A DNA stretch of 64,000 nt, from positions 930,001 through 994,000 of the forward strand of contig NZ_FNVQ01000001.1 in assembly GCF_900108065.1 (NCBI RefSeq). Direction: 5' to 3'. The DNA comes from Marinobacterium lutimaris. Its GTDB lineage: Bacteria; Pseudomonadota; Gammaproteobacteria; Pseudomonadales; Balneatricaceae. The notes beneath the pieces were generated by a model. It had not been told where the DNA came from and searched no databases. It was given only the letters and a program-made list of their open reading frames with translations. Shown piece after piece: positions 37,102 to 45,973 of this stretch. The translations under genes and the position numbers were made by a program. The stretch's first letter is position 1; each line of letters begins with the position of its first letter.

Positions 37102-38976
37102 ATGATAAAAACAACACTCTCGGTCCTCATCTCAGCCACGCTGCTCTCTTCCGTCGCCCAGGCCGAGGAGATCTCCTACTCGCCGATGGCAGGCAAGGAT
37201 CATCCGCAGCAGGTGTTCTGGGGCGATACCCATCTGCACACCTCCTACTCCTTCGATGCCGCCATGATGGGCAACAAGGGTTTGGCACCGGCAGATGCCT
37301 ACCGCTTCGCCCGTGGCGAGGAGATCCGCGCGCATAATGGCATGATCGCGAAACTGAACCGTCCGCTGGACTTCCTGATGGTGTCCGATCATGCCGAGTA
37401 CCTTGGTCTGATCCCGATGGTATCCGCCGGCAACGAGGAGATCCTCAGCGACCCTGTCGGTGCGCGCTGGGCTGAGCTCTTAAATGGCGGGCCCGATGAG
37501 CAGCTCAAGGCGCTGCTCGAAATGAACATCGATATCGCTAAAAACCACAAAAGCATGGTCAACGCCTCAGTCGAACGTACCGCCTGGGATGAGATTACCC
37601 GCGCCGCGGACGAATACAACGATCCCGGCAAATTCACCGCGCTTATCGGTTACGAATGGACCACTATGCCCGGCGGCGACAATCTGCATCGGGTAGTGAT
37701 GTTCGCCGACGACGCCAGCAAGGCCGGCCAGGTGATCCCCTTTTCCGCCTTCGACAGTGAAGACCCGGAAGATCTCTGGAACTATCTGCAGGCGTACGAG
37801 GAGAAAACCGGTGGTCGGGTGCTGGCAATTCCCCATAACGGCAACGTCAGCAATGGCCAGATGTTTGCGCTCACCGATCGCAAAGGCCAGCCGCTGACTC
37901 GTGCCTATGCCGAAACCCGCAGTCGCTGGGAGCCGGTGGCAGAGGTTACCCAGATCAAGGGCGATGGCGAGACCCATCCCAGGCTGTCTCCGGATGACGA
38001 GTTTGCCGACTTCGAGCGATGGGATAAGGGCAACCTCACCGCCACCGCGGTTAAAACCGACGCTATGCTGCCGTTCGAGTACGCCCGCTCGGCGCTGAAG
38101 CTCGGCCTGGAGCAGGAAGCAAAACTGGGCGTTAACCCGTTCAAGTTCGGCATGATCGGCAGTACCGATGCCCACACCAGCCTCTCCGCCGTTGAAGAGA
38201 ACAACTTCTGGGGCAAGTTCAGCCTGTTTGAACCTAGCGCCAAACGCGGCGAGATCGCCGGCTATACCGTCGGTAAACAGGGCAAGGTGTATGGCCTGAC
38301 CATCGATGAATCGGTGGCCTCCGGCTATGCCGCCGTCTGGGCCACGGAGAATACCCGCGAAGCTCTGTTCGATGCGATCAAACGCAAGGAAACCTACGCC
38401 ACCACGGGCCCGCGCATCAGCGTGCGGTTTTTCGGCGGCTGGGATTTCGCCACCGACGAGGTGGATTACCCGGATTACGTCAGCCGCGGCTATGCCAAGG
38501 GTGTGCCGATGGGCGGTGATCTGACCCAGGCACCGACTGGGCAGGCTCCCTCCTTCATGGCGGCGGCCTCCCGCGATCCTGAAGGCGCAAACCTGGACCG
38601 GGTTCAGATCGTCAAAGGCTGGCATGACAGGAACGGCAGCCTGCAGGAAAAAGTGTTCGACATCGCCTGGAGCGATAACCGCGTTGCTGATGCCAGCGGC
38701 AAGCTGCCTGCGGTTGGCAGCACCGTTGATAGCGATGCCGCCACCTGGACCAACAGCATCGGCTCGGCGGAGCTGAGCAGCGTCTGGAGCGACCCGGAGT
38801 TCGATCCGTCTGAGCGTGCCTTCTACTACGTCCGAGTGCTGCAGATCCCCACGCCGCGCTGGACCGCTTACGACGAAAAGCACTTCGACACCCAACTGAA
38901 CAGCGATATGCCGGGCGCCATTCAGGAGCGCGCCTACACCTCGCCCATCTGGTACACACCCAGCGCGGAGAACTGA
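37102..38976 (+). CDS. DUF3604 protein, second paralogue
   Basis: A 624-residue exported protein with a signal peptide ending SVAQA (about residue 21) and the same landmarks as its neighbour: VFWGDTHLHTSYSFDA, MVSDHAEYLG, IPHNGNVSNG and GSTDAHTSL. The two share long blocks (for example RWEPVAEVTQIKGD) and arose by tandem duplication, but they differ in an insert near residues 365-395 (the second has a TVGKQGKVYGL segment). Two periplasmic copies suggest two related substrates or a heteromer. No strong ribosome site is visible before the ATG. Confidence 0.88.
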   Translation: MIKTTLSVLISATLLSSVAQAEEISYSPMAGKDHPQQVFWGDTHLHTSYSFDAAMMGNKGLAPADAYRFARGEEIRAHNGMIAKLNRPLDFLMVSDHAEYLGLIPMVSAGNEEILSDPVGARWAELLNGGPDEQLKALLEMNIDIAKNHKSMVNASVERTAWDEITRAADEYNDPGKFTALIGYEWTTMPGGDNLHRVVMFADDASKAGQVIPFSAFDSEDPEDLWNYLQAYEEKTGGRVLAIPHNGNVSNGQMFALTDRKGQPLTRAYAETRSRWEPVAEVTQIKGDGETHPRLSPDDEFADFERWDKGNLTATAVKTDAMLPFEYARSALKLGLEQEAKLGVNPFKFGMIGSTDAHTSLSAVEENNFWGKFSLFEPSAKRGEIAGYTVGKQGKVYGLTIDESVASGYAAVWATENTREALFDAIKRKETYATTGPRISVRFFGGWDFATDEVDYPDYVSRGYAKGVPMGGDLTQAPTGQAPSFMAAASRDPEGANLDRVQIVKGWHDRNGSLQEKVFDIAWSDNRVADASGKLPAVGSTVDSDAATWTNSIGSAELSSVWSDPEFDPSERAFYYVRVLQIPTPRWTAYDEKHFDTQLNSDMPGAIQERAYTSPIWYTPSAEN

Positions 38977-38979
38977 GAG

Positions 38980-39852
38980 ATGATAAGCAAACTGATCAGA
39001 GATCCTCTGGTCCACTTCAGCCTGATCGGTGCCGCGCTGTTCGGCGTCTATGAACAGCTCAAAGCACCGGAAGCAGCATCTGACCCGCACACCATCCTGG
39101 TTGATCGCGACGCCCTGCTGACCTTTATGCAGTACCGCTCAACGCGCTTTGAGCCAGAGCAGGCGAGCCAGCGCCTCGACAATATGCCCGAGCCTGAACG
39201 CGAGCAGCTGATCCACGATTTCGTGCGTGAAGAGGCGCTTTACCGCCAGGCAGAGGCGCTGGGTATGACCGAGAACGACTACATCATCCGTCGCCGTTCG
39301 GTGCAGAAACTGGAGTTTATCGCCCAGGGCGTGGCGGAACAGGTGGTCAGTGTCGAGCCTGATGCGGTACAGGCCTACTTCGATAGCCATACCCAGGACT
39401 ATTACGAGGAACCTTCCTACACCTTCACCCATGTGTTCGTTAAACCTGATGCCAGCAGCGAAAGCGCTCCGGAGCGCGCCCAGAAGCTGCTGACAGAGCT
39501 GAACGATCAGCAGGTCGAATTCTCCTCCGCCACCGGTTTCGGCGATCGCTTCCTTTACAACCGCAACTACGTCGAGCGCACCCCGGAGTTTATCGCCAGC
39601 CACTTTGGCGAGGGCTTTCGCGCCCAGCTGGCGGAACTGACGGCAGACAGCGGTCGCTGGCAAGGGCCTGTGGTTTCCAACCACGGGCTGCACCTGGTGA
39701 TGCTCAGCGAATACCGCCCGGGACGGCTGCCGGAGCTGGCCGAGGTGAGAAGCCGCGTGGAGCAGGATTTCCGCCTCTCCCAGGAGAAACAGAAGCAGGA
39801 ATTGGCGATTCAGCAGATAGTGGAGCAGTACGATGTTGAATACCGTCTATAA
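38980..39852 (+). CDS. Membrane-anchored PpiC-type peptidyl-prolyl isomerase
   Basis: A 290-residue protein with an uncleaved N-terminal anchor (about residues 8-28) followed by a helical chaperone part and a parvulin-like domain at about 140-250 (YTFTHVFVKPD near its start, GRWQGPVVSNHGLHLVMLSEY near its end). Such proteins help fold exported proteins. It lies 3 bases after the DUF3604 stop and overlaps the next gene by 20 bases, so it is probably a dedicated folding factor for the DUF3604 or HupE-like products. Catalytic activity is not certain because some parvulin residues are hard to place. Confidence 0.82.
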   Translation: MISKLIRDPLVHFSLIGAALFGVYEQLKAPEAASDPHTILVDRDALLTFMQYRSTRFEPEQASQRLDNMPEPEREQLIHDFVREEALYRQAEALGMTENDYIIRRRSVQKLEFIAQGVAEQVVSVEPDAVQAYFDSHTQDYYEEPSYTFTHVFVKPDASSESAPERAQKLLTELNDQQVEFSSATGFGDRFLYNRNYVERTPEFIASHFGEGFRAQLAELTADSGRWQGPVVSNHGLHLVMLSEYRPGRLPELAEVRSRVEQDFRLSQEKQKQELAIQQIVEQYDVEYRL

Positions 39853-40834
39853 GCTGCTTAGCTGCCTGTTGCTGATCCCCGCCACGCTGCTGCTGGCTGC
39901 AACCGCGCAGGCCCATGATGCCCGGCCGCTTTATGTGCAGGTCACCGAGTTGAATAAGCCAGCTCTTGAAAGTAAGAGTGCGGGCGCGCATCAGTACCTG
40001 CTGAAACTGCAGGTGCCTCCCTCGGTAGAATCGGGTAACCGCCCGTTTATTACCCTGCCGGACAACTGCAGCCACGAGCGCTTCGGCCTGGTAATTCAGT
40101 TGAGCTGCACCTCTTCACTGGCGGGAAAGACGCTGGAGATCCATTATCCGCAGTTCAACCCGTCGATCACCACGCTGATCCGCGCCAGCTTTAGCTCTGG
40201 CGCCAGCTATCAGACACTGCTGTCGCCCAGTGAAAACCGCTGGGAGATCCCCACCGAGCAGAGCACAGCTCAGGTGATCAGTGACTACACGGTACTGGGT
40301 GTCGAACACATCCTGATTGGCTGGGACCACCTGCTGTTCCTGTTCTGCCTGCTGCTGATCTCCGGCACCTTCAAGCGAACGCTGATCACCCTGTCCGGTT
40401 TTACCCTGTCCCACTCACTGACGCTGGTGATGACCACCCTGGGAGTGATTCAGCTGCCGATCGCGCCGGTCGAAGCGGTGATTGCACTGAGTATTCTGTT
40501 CCTGGCGGCAGAGGTGATGCGCGATCGCAGGCACACATTGGCCTGGCGATATCCAGTCGGGGTTTCGGTGCTGTTTGGCCTGATCCACGGCTTCGGTTTT
40601 GCCTCTGTGCTGCAGGATATCGGTCTGCCGCAGACGGAGCTGACCACCGCCCTGCTGTTCTTCAATATTGGTGTGGAGATTGGACAGGTGATGTTTGTCA
40701 GTGCGGTGATGCTGGTGCTGTTCCTGCTGCGGAGCTGGCGTCCGTTTCCGGACGGTAAATTCCAGCAGTTGATGCTTTACGGAACAGGTTCCCTGGCGGC
40801 GTTCTGGACCATCGAGCGGATCGCCGGGTTCTGA
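39833..40834 (+). CDS. HupE/UreJ-family membrane protein
   Basis: A 333-residue protein with a signal peptide cleaved after ATAQA (about 27), a periplasmic domain of about 120 residues, and then about seven transmembrane helices with the HupE/UreJ pattern: GVEHILIGWDHLLFLFCLLL, FTLSHSLTLV, ALSILFLAAEV and LIHGFGFASVL. The conserved His and Asp residues in the first two of these are those of nickel/cobalt permease-like HupE proteins. The start overlaps the isomerase end and has GGAG upstream. The role with DUF3604 is probably metal supply or an associated transport function, inferred only. Confidence 0.87.
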   Translation: MLNTVYKLLSCLLLIPATLLLAATAQAHDARPLYVQVTELNKPALESKSAGAHQYLLKLQVPPSVESGNRPFITLPDNCSHERFGLVIQLSCTSSLAGKTLEIHYPQFNPSITTLIRASFSSGASYQTLLSPSENRWEIPTEQSTAQVISDYTVLGVEHILIGWDHLLFLFCLLLISGTFKRTLITLSGFTLSHSLTLVMTTLGVIQLPIAPVEAVIALSILFLAAEVMRDRRHTLAWRYPVGVSVLFGLIHGFGFASVLQDIGLPQTELTTALLFFNIGVEIGQVMFVSAVMLVLFLLRSWRPFPDGKFQQLMLYGTGSLAAFWTIERIAGF

Positions 40835-40877
40835 TTCATCAGCCGCAGCAGCGGTGTAATCGACAGGTAACGAGAAG

Positions 40878-41894
40878 ATGTCGACCCACAACAACCAGAT
40901 GCTGGAAGCACGCAGCAGCGTACTGCTCGGTTTTACCGAGCATTGCCGCCGACACAGGATCAACCCGATGCAGATCCTTGCGCGGGAAAACCTGACCCCG
41001 GCGGTGACCCGGTCGCAGGATCTGCGTATCCCCTACCGCAGCTTTGTGCGGGTGCTGGACCATGCCGCGGCGGAATCCCCCTACCCGCTGTTCGCGCTGA
41101 CCCTGTCGCTGCGTCACGGCATAGAAGCGCTGGGTGCGTTGGGGTTGATGGCCTGTCAGTGCGACACGCTGCGCGACAGCCTGGAGATGGTGCGTAAATA
41201 CGTGCACTACCATGCCCAGGGGGTGGAGCTGGAGCTGACGGAACAGAACGGTGTAGCGCGGCTCAGTTACAACGTCAGAATGGCCGAAAAGATCGATCTG
41301 ACCCAGCTGATGGAGGTGGGCATAGGTCGTATCTTCAGCGTGCTCAAAACCCTGGCGCCGCCCGGCATGAGCCTTACCGGTGTAAGCTTTCGCCACGCCC
41401 CTACAGCGCCGATCGATGCCTACACCCGCGAGCTGGGGCTGGAGCCCAGGTTCAGAGCCGGGGTCAATGCGGTCAGCTTTCCTGCTTCATTTTTGCCGCT
41501 ACCGCCGTCACCGGCGCCGGAACGGCTGCGGCACTACTTTGAATCCTTTCTGCGGCAGAATCCCCAGGAACATCTGTTGCCGCTAAAACAGCAGGTGATT
41601 AAGCTGATCCATGAAATGATCCCCACCGGCGAAGTCTCCGCCGACGCGGTAGCGAAGCTGATGAATATGCATACCCGCAGTCTGCAGCGCCAGCTCAAGC
41701 TGACCGGTACCGATTTCAGAACCCTGCTGGAAGAGGTGCGCTACCAACTGGCACAGGATGCACTGAGAAACGCCGAACAACCGCTGACCGAGGTGGCCCT
41801 GCAACTGGGCTACTCGGAACTGAGCGCGTTCTCGCGGGCGTTCAAGCGCTGGAGCGGCGTATCACCGCAGAAATGGCGGGCAACCTCAGGTTAG
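40878..41894 (+). CDS. AraC-family regulator (OruR-like), first copy
   Basis: A 338-residue regulator. Residues 1-230 are the PF12625-type arabinose-binding-like domain with EALGALGLMACQCDTLRDSL. The C-terminus (about 240-335) is a two-helix-turn-helix AraC domain with MNMHTRSLQRQLKLTGTDFRTL and ALQLGYSELSAFSRAFKRWSGVSPQ. It follows the HupE-like gene by 43 bases, probably in the same operon. It is about as similar as a paralogue to the protein at 45974-47014, so both could read the 21-base direct repeats in this window; which one does is unknown. Confidence 0.9.
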   Translation: MSTHNNQMLEARSSVLLGFTEHCRRHRINPMQILARENLTPAVTRSQDLRIPYRSFVRVLDHAAAESPYPLFALTLSLRHGIEALGALGLMACQCDTLRDSLEMVRKYVHYHAQGVELELTEQNGVARLSYNVRMAEKIDLTQLMEVGIGRIFSVLKTLAPPGMSLTGVSFRHAPTAPIDAYTRELGLEPRFRAGVNAVSFPASFLPLPPSPAPERLRHYFESFLRQNPQEHLLPLKQQVIKLIHEMIPTGEVSADAVAKLMNMHTRSLQRQLKLTGTDFRTLLEEVRYQLAQDALRNAEQPLTEVALQLGYSELSAFSRAFKRWSGVSPQKWRATSG

Positions 41895-41991
41895 AAGCTT
41901 TGTCGATTAGCGATAAGGAGGCGCGGCATGGCTCAGGTAAAAGCTGAGCCGCCGCTGATCTCCTGCACAACGGGCTTAGATTAACCCGGGC

Positions 41992-43029
41992 CTAAAATGT
42001 ACCCCGGGAGAGTTCCTCCCTGAGGATCGCAGCGCCCTTGCACAGGGCTTCAAGCTTGCCCCGGGCTACGCTGTTGGGCAGCGGTGCCATGCCGCAGTTG
42101 GTGCTCGGGTACAATTTATCGGCATCGACAAATTTCAGCGCACGTCGAAGCGTCTCAGCGACCTCTTCCGGCGTTTCGATCTGATGATTGGCCACATCGA
42201 TAGCGCCGACCATCACTTTTTTGCCACGGATCAGTTCGATCAGATCCATGGGCACACGCGAGTTATGGCACTCCAGTGAGATCAGATCGATAGACGACTG
42301 CTGCAGCTTTGGAAATATTTCCTCGTATTGCCGCCATTCCGAGCCGAGGGTCTTTTTCCAGTCGGTGTTGGCTTTTATCCCATAGCCGTAACAGATATGT
42401 ACGGCCGTTTCGCACTTCAGCCCCTCGACGGCCTTCTCCAGCGCAGCAATACCCCAGTCATTTACCTCATCAAAGAAGACGTTAAACGCCGGCTCATCAA
42501 ACTGAATGATATCGACGCCTGCGGCCTCCAGCTCTTTTGCCTCCTGGTTAAGAACTTTGGCAAATTCCCAGGCGAGTTTTTCACGGGATTTGTAGTGGGC
42601 ATCATAGAGCGTATCGACCATTGTCATCGGGCCAGGCAGCGCCCACTTGATCGGTTTGTCGGTCTGCTGGCGCAGGAACCTGGCATCGTCGACAAACACC
42701 GGTTTTTGACGCGCGATCGCACCGTTAACCACGGGTACGCTGGCGTCATAACGATCACGTATCTTCACCGTGCGGCGGTTTTCGAAATCGACGCCGCTCA
42801 GGTGCTCAATAAACGTGGTTACAAAGTGCTGGCGTGTCGTTTCGCCATCACTGACGATATCAATGCCAGCCCGGTCCTGATCCATCAAGGCCAGGCGCAG
42901 AGCATCCTGTTTGCCCGCTACAAGCTCATCAGCTTCCAGTTTCCAGGGTGACCAGAGTTTCTCCGGTTCTGCGAGCCACAGGGGTTTCGGCAGACTGCCG
43001 GCGGTTGAGGTCGGTAGTAATGTTTTCAT
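41992..43029 (-). CDS. mesD: Core-MetE type methionine synthase (MesD)
   Basis: A 345-residue protein equivalent to the catalytic C-terminal half of MetE. Zinc-ligand candidates are the His and Cys in VHICYGYG, the Glu in the conserved segment and Cys in PSTNCGMAPL; EPAFN is also typical. The neighbouring DUF1852 gene is diagnostic: MesD-type enzymes make methionine from homocysteine without folate and require the DUF1852 protein MesX (established by genetics in related bacteria). ATG 43029 is chosen; the longer frame would overlap mesX heavily. No classical MetE N-terminal half is present. Confidence 0.88.
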   Translation of the reverse strand: MKTLLPTSTAGSLPKPLWLAEPEKLWSPWKLEADELVAGKQDALRLALMDQDRAGIDIVSDGETTRQHFVTTFIEHLSGVDFENRRTVKIRDRYDASVPVVNGAIARQKPVFVDDARFLRQQTDKPIKWALPGPMTMVDTLYDAHYKSREKLAWEFAKVLNQEAKELEAAGVDIIQFDEPAFNVFFDEVNDWGIAALEKAVEGLKCETAVHICYGYGIKANTDWKKTLGSEWRQYEEIFPKLQQSSIDLISLECHNSRVPMDLIELIRGKKVMVGAIDVANHQIETPEEVAETLRRALKFVDADKLYPSTNCGMAPLPNSVARGKLEALCKGAAILREELSRGTF

Positions 43030-43043
43030 GTTCAAATCCCGGA

Positions 43044-44030
43044 TCAGATGCGTGATGAAGCGCAGTTTGCGGACCACTGCTGAAGAATCGGCTGGTAAGG
43101 CTCGATGAAGTGCTCTTTGGCAAACCTGCCCTGTTGAACCGCCAGATGGTTACGTTCTACGCGATCGTAGTTAATCAGGGTGAGCGAGTAGTCCGAGTGT
43201 TTTAAGCTCGGCTTGTAGCACTTACCTGCCGCCGCATTCGCGTTGTAAATTTCCGGGCGATAGATTTTCTGGAACGTCTCCATGGTACTGATCGTGCTGA
43301 TCAGCTCGAGATTGGTGTAATCGTTGAGCAGATCCCCAAAGAAGTAGAAAGCAAGCGGCGCGACGCTGTTTGGCGGCATGAAGTAGCGCACCTGCAGACC
43401 CATTTTCTTAAAGTAGCTCTCGGTCAATGAGGACTCGTTGGGCAGGTACTCGTTGCCTAACACCGGGTGCTGGTTGTCGGTCTGTACGTACGTCTTGTTC
43501 TCGGAAACGCTCAAACAGATCACCGGCGGCTTATCGAAACTGTTTTTGTAACTTTCCGATTCAATGAAGTGTTTAAAAATCTTGCCGTGCAGATCGCCAA
43601 ATTCATCGGGGATCGTAAAGTTCGGCTGATCCTTGTTGTGATCCCGTAGAAGAACGCTGAAGTCATAATCACGAACGTAGGATGAGAAGTTGTTACCGAC
43701 AACGCCCTCGATGGTTTCACCCGTTTTATGATCAACGATATCGGTTTTTAACATCTCCAGCGTCGGGAATGTCTGTCCATCGCCGGCCACATCGATGTCC
43801 ACGGAGACGATATCGAGTACCACGGAATAGCGCTTGCCGTCAGCGTTGTCCCAGTTCGCCAGGGCATTAAAGCGGCTGTCGATCATCTGCAACGCATTGC
43901 GCAAGTTCTCCTCGCGGCTCTCACCACGCGCCAGGTTGGCGAAGTTGGTGGTCAGGCGTGTGTCGTCCGACGGTTGGTAGTTCTCATCAAAACGGGTTTT
44001 CTTAACCGTGAAGGCAAAATCCCTGCTCAT
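43044..44030 (-). CDS. mesX: DUF1852 protein MesX
   Basis: A 328-residue DUF1852 protein, with recognisable landmarks such as a start FAFTVKKTRFDENY and NYDRVERNHLAVQQGRFAKEHF near the end. It lies upstream of mesD with only 14 bases between them, forming one operon. In the published MesD system the DUF1852 protein is needed for methionine synthesis and may use oxygen or supply the methyl donor; the chemistry is unresolved. AGGGAG lies before the ATG at 44030. Two inverted repeats at 44125-44175 lie upstream and probably regulate the operon. Confidence 0.9.
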   Translation of the reverse strand: MSRDFAFTVKKTRFDENYQPSDDTRLTTNFANLARGESREENLRNALQMIDSRFNALANWDNADGKRYSVVLDIVSVDIDVAGDGQTFPTLEMLKTDIVDHKTGETIEGVVGNNFSSYVRDYDFSVLLRDHNKDQPNFTIPDEFGDLHGKIFKHFIESESYKNSFDKPPVICLSVSENKTYVQTDNQHPVLGNEYLPNESSLTESYFKKMGLQVRYFMPPNSVAPLAFYFFGDLLNDYTNLELISTISTMETFQKIYRPEIYNANAAAGKCYKPSLKHSDYSLTLINYDRVERNHLAVQQGRFAKEHFIEPYQPILQQWSANCASSRI

Positions 44031-44124
44031 TTCACTTACTCCCTCTACTGCTTCGATAGACTCGGTTTGATTGCTGATTGGCTGAGCAATCGATCTGTGA
44101 GGGACTTTATACGCTCGATTTAAT

Positions 44125-44175
44125 GTGAATGAAATTAATGATATTTCACTTCGATGTGAATTTAATTAATTCACA
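44125..44175. promoter_or_regulatory. Two GTGAA-type inverted repeats before mesX
   Basis: TGAAAT/ATTTCA arms (44130-44148, seven-base centre, extended to GTGAA at 44125 and TTCAC to 44149) and TGTGAATT/AATTCACA arms (44155-44175, five-base centre) lie 95-145 bases upstream of mesX. Both have TGAA...TTCA ends, as MetR-type sites do, though the spacing is longer. A methionine-linked regulator is likely. No SAM riboswitch fold was found. Confidence 0.72.
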
Positions 44176-45042
44176 CTTGTAGGTGAGTGACAGGAACGCG
44201 GTGACATCCTGCTCAGCTACCACCTCAGGATGACCGAGAAGATCGCTCTAACGCGGCAGGACTGGCACGTAACCACATTTGGTACCTCCTTGGAGTCCCT
44301 GCGCCCGCAAACGGATAAGGACTCGAAACAGCTAATTGGCAGATGGGCAGCAGTAATTGGCTGACATCCCAAAGGGGTTGGTTGAGTCAATGAATAACCA
44401 GGCACAAGGCAGAGGCGTCGGATCGAGATGGCCCTACCTGAGAGAAAAAGATGGACCCGGAGAGTCGACAACCGCTGTGCTGCGTATGTCGAAAGGGAAT
44501 TCAAGATGGGGCTTGCAGGCCTAAGCCGCTCCCCGCTTTTTTTAGGGAGCACTCCGATCAAAATCACTTATTCACTATAGGACGTCCAGACGTGGACTCC
44601 TGTTCTCAACCCGTCATCGCTTTCGCGATCAATGATCATCATATTACCCGTGAGCTTTTCTGACAGAGAGAACTTCCAGGCACTAACCGTCGTGAGTCCC
44701 TGCGGTAGTTATCGGAGATTAATGCCTGGATGTAGGTGCAGCATGTAGCTTACAGAGTTCGTTATTGACTGGATTGGTACCAAAAAACTGAGGTGGCAGG
44801 AAAGGGTAAAAGCGTGAAAAAGGATCAAGCGAGGACTATTGCGTGATGGCTCAGAAAAATTACGTCGGCCTTCTATTAAATAAATAAAATAAAGCTATCA
44901 CTGGTCTGGTAATGAGCGTACTATGAATTTGCTTGATAGTAAGACCTGCATTTATGCCCCTTTTCGAAGTCCTGCCTAATCGTATGTGCCTCGTTCTGTT
45001 TTCATAAGTCCTTGTATTATTTAGAGCATCATTCGAACAGAT
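44176..45042. other. Long intergenic region between mesX and the cold-shock gene
   Basis: About 870 bases without a supportable gene. A few short open frames exist but they have no ribosome site and no recognisable sequence. An inverted repeat TCCAGGCA/TGCCTGGA occurs at 44675-44682 and 44723-44730. The right part, after about 44,900, is probably the promoter and long 5' leader of the cold-shock gene. Confidence 0.5.
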
Positions 45043-45078
45043 GCAGAATTTTTCTGCAGTGTTCAAACATTTTTGAAC
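45043..45078 (+). promoter_or_regulatory. Two hairpins in the cold-shock mRNA leader
   Basis: GCAGAA/TTCTGC (45043-45057) and GTTCAAA/TTTGAAC (45061-45078) form two adjacent small stems, the second ending 12 bases before the start codon. Placed over the ribosome binding region, they could act as a temperature-sensitive leader, as in cspA. Confidence 0.5.
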
Positions 45079-45090
45079 GAGAGTACTATT

Positions 45091-45300
45091 ATGTCTACTG
45101 CTACTGGCACCGTTAAATGGTTCAACGAGTCTAAAGGCTTCGGCTTTATCACACAAAATAACGGTGGTCCGGACGTTTTCGCCCATTTCAGCGCGATTAC
45201 GGGTTCAGGCTTCAAAAACCTTACTGAAGGCCAAGAAGTTCAGTTTTCTGTTACTCAGGGCCAAAAAGGTCCTCAGGCTGAAAACATAACCGCGATCTAA
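45091..45300 (+). CDS. CspA-family cold-shock protein
   Basis: A 69-residue OB-fold protein with both RNA-binding motifs: KGFGFI (RNP1) and VFAHFSAI (RNP2-like). It begins [21 protein letters not shown], so ATG 45091 is chosen over an upstream ATG at 45073. CspA proteins bind single-stranded RNA and melt secondary structure. It is flanked by a leader with hairpins and by a strong terminator, so it is monocistronic. Confidence 0.95.
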   Translation: MSTATGTVKWFNESKGFGFITQNNGGPDVFAHFSAITGSGFKNLTEGQEVQFSVTQGQKGPQAENITAI

Positions 45301-45323
45301 ACATCGAGTTTAGTAAGTGATTT

Positions 45324-45350
45324 AAAACGGACTCTCGGGGTCCGTTTTTT
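45324..45350 (+). terminator. Rho-independent terminator of the cold-shock gene
   Basis: A 9-base stem AAAACGGAC/GTCCGTTTT with loop TCTCGGG followed by a T-tract lies 24 bases past the stop. Confidence 0.9.
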
Positions 45351-45790
45351 GTTGCTTTTTTAAGGGGAGTTAAAAAGATTTTTTCTTTTAATAAACAATC
45401 AATTTGAATTCCGGTGCCCTTCAGTCCTTCAGCCCTACCACTACATACCGCATTATTTTTTCACTCACCAGATTCCTTTTTTGGCGATATGCTTTTAGCA
45501 GTGCACCCTTTAACACGGATTTTTTGTTGTTACTCCGTTTCGGCTCCTACTGCCGCGAAGCGATGATTTCCTCTAAAAAGCCCGCCGTTACCTGGGTTGA
45601 GCAACCTTTTCGATCTAGGGACGACCGCCCCTCTTTGCCGGAACCCGACCTTTAGCATTAACGGTATTTCCGGAGCTTCTTCAACCACGCTTACCCGCAT
45701 CCGGTGGCTTTTTGGCTCTTATCACCTTTTCGATGGTCTCGTGCGAAAGCGCACATCAGTGTTGAGTTCACCTGCGTTCAAACGGTCAAG
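45351..45790. other. Intergenic region before the second AraC gene
   Basis: About 440 bases hold no gene I can support. Two short frames here look like noise without ribosome sites. The right end leads into the direct-repeat operator region. Confidence 0.5.
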
Positions 45791-45794
45791 CTAT

Positions 45795-45828
45795 TTGACA
45801 GAATGCGAACCCGGATTGACATTTTATG
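45795..45828 (-). promoter_or_regulatory. AraC-type direct repeat upstream of the second AraC gene
   Basis: On the plus strand TTGACA occurs at 45795-45800 and 45816-45821, a 21-base period; read on the minus strand this is TGTCAA-N15-TGTCAA. The 34-base block equals the element at 23359-23392 at 30 of 34 positions. A further TTGACA at 45918 and paired GCCATTT copies (45892, 45913; also 21 apart) follow. The gene-strand orientation is opposite to most other sites, which suits autoregulation. Confidence 0.75.
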
Positions 45829-45973
45829 ACAGGCGTTTGGCTGAAAATGATACCAAATCAGCAGTTCTGCATTGATTATGAAAGGTTTTGTGCCATTTTG
45901 TAGCGATTCGACGCCATTTGACAATTTGCGGCACGGGATTAATCTGAGCGCCATAAAGATAAAAATAAATTAG

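Noticed and set aside
44031-44180. SAM or cobalamin riboswitch before mesX
   Set aside because: The region is A+T-rich with inverted repeats but lacks any conserved riboswitch core I could recognise.
44217-44663. Short open frames in the mesX-csp gap
   Set aside because: No ribosome site, no recognisable domain and overlapping on both strands; treated as non-coding.
45795-45821. TTGACA pairs as simple -35 promoter elements
   Set aside because: On the gene strand most of the sites read TGTCAA, not TTGACA, and the exact 21-base period recurs six times, so promoters alone do not explain them.
45404-45875. Frames of 83 and 92 codons before the second AraC gene
   Set aside because: Low-complexity, no ribosome site, and the second runs through the direct-repeat operator.
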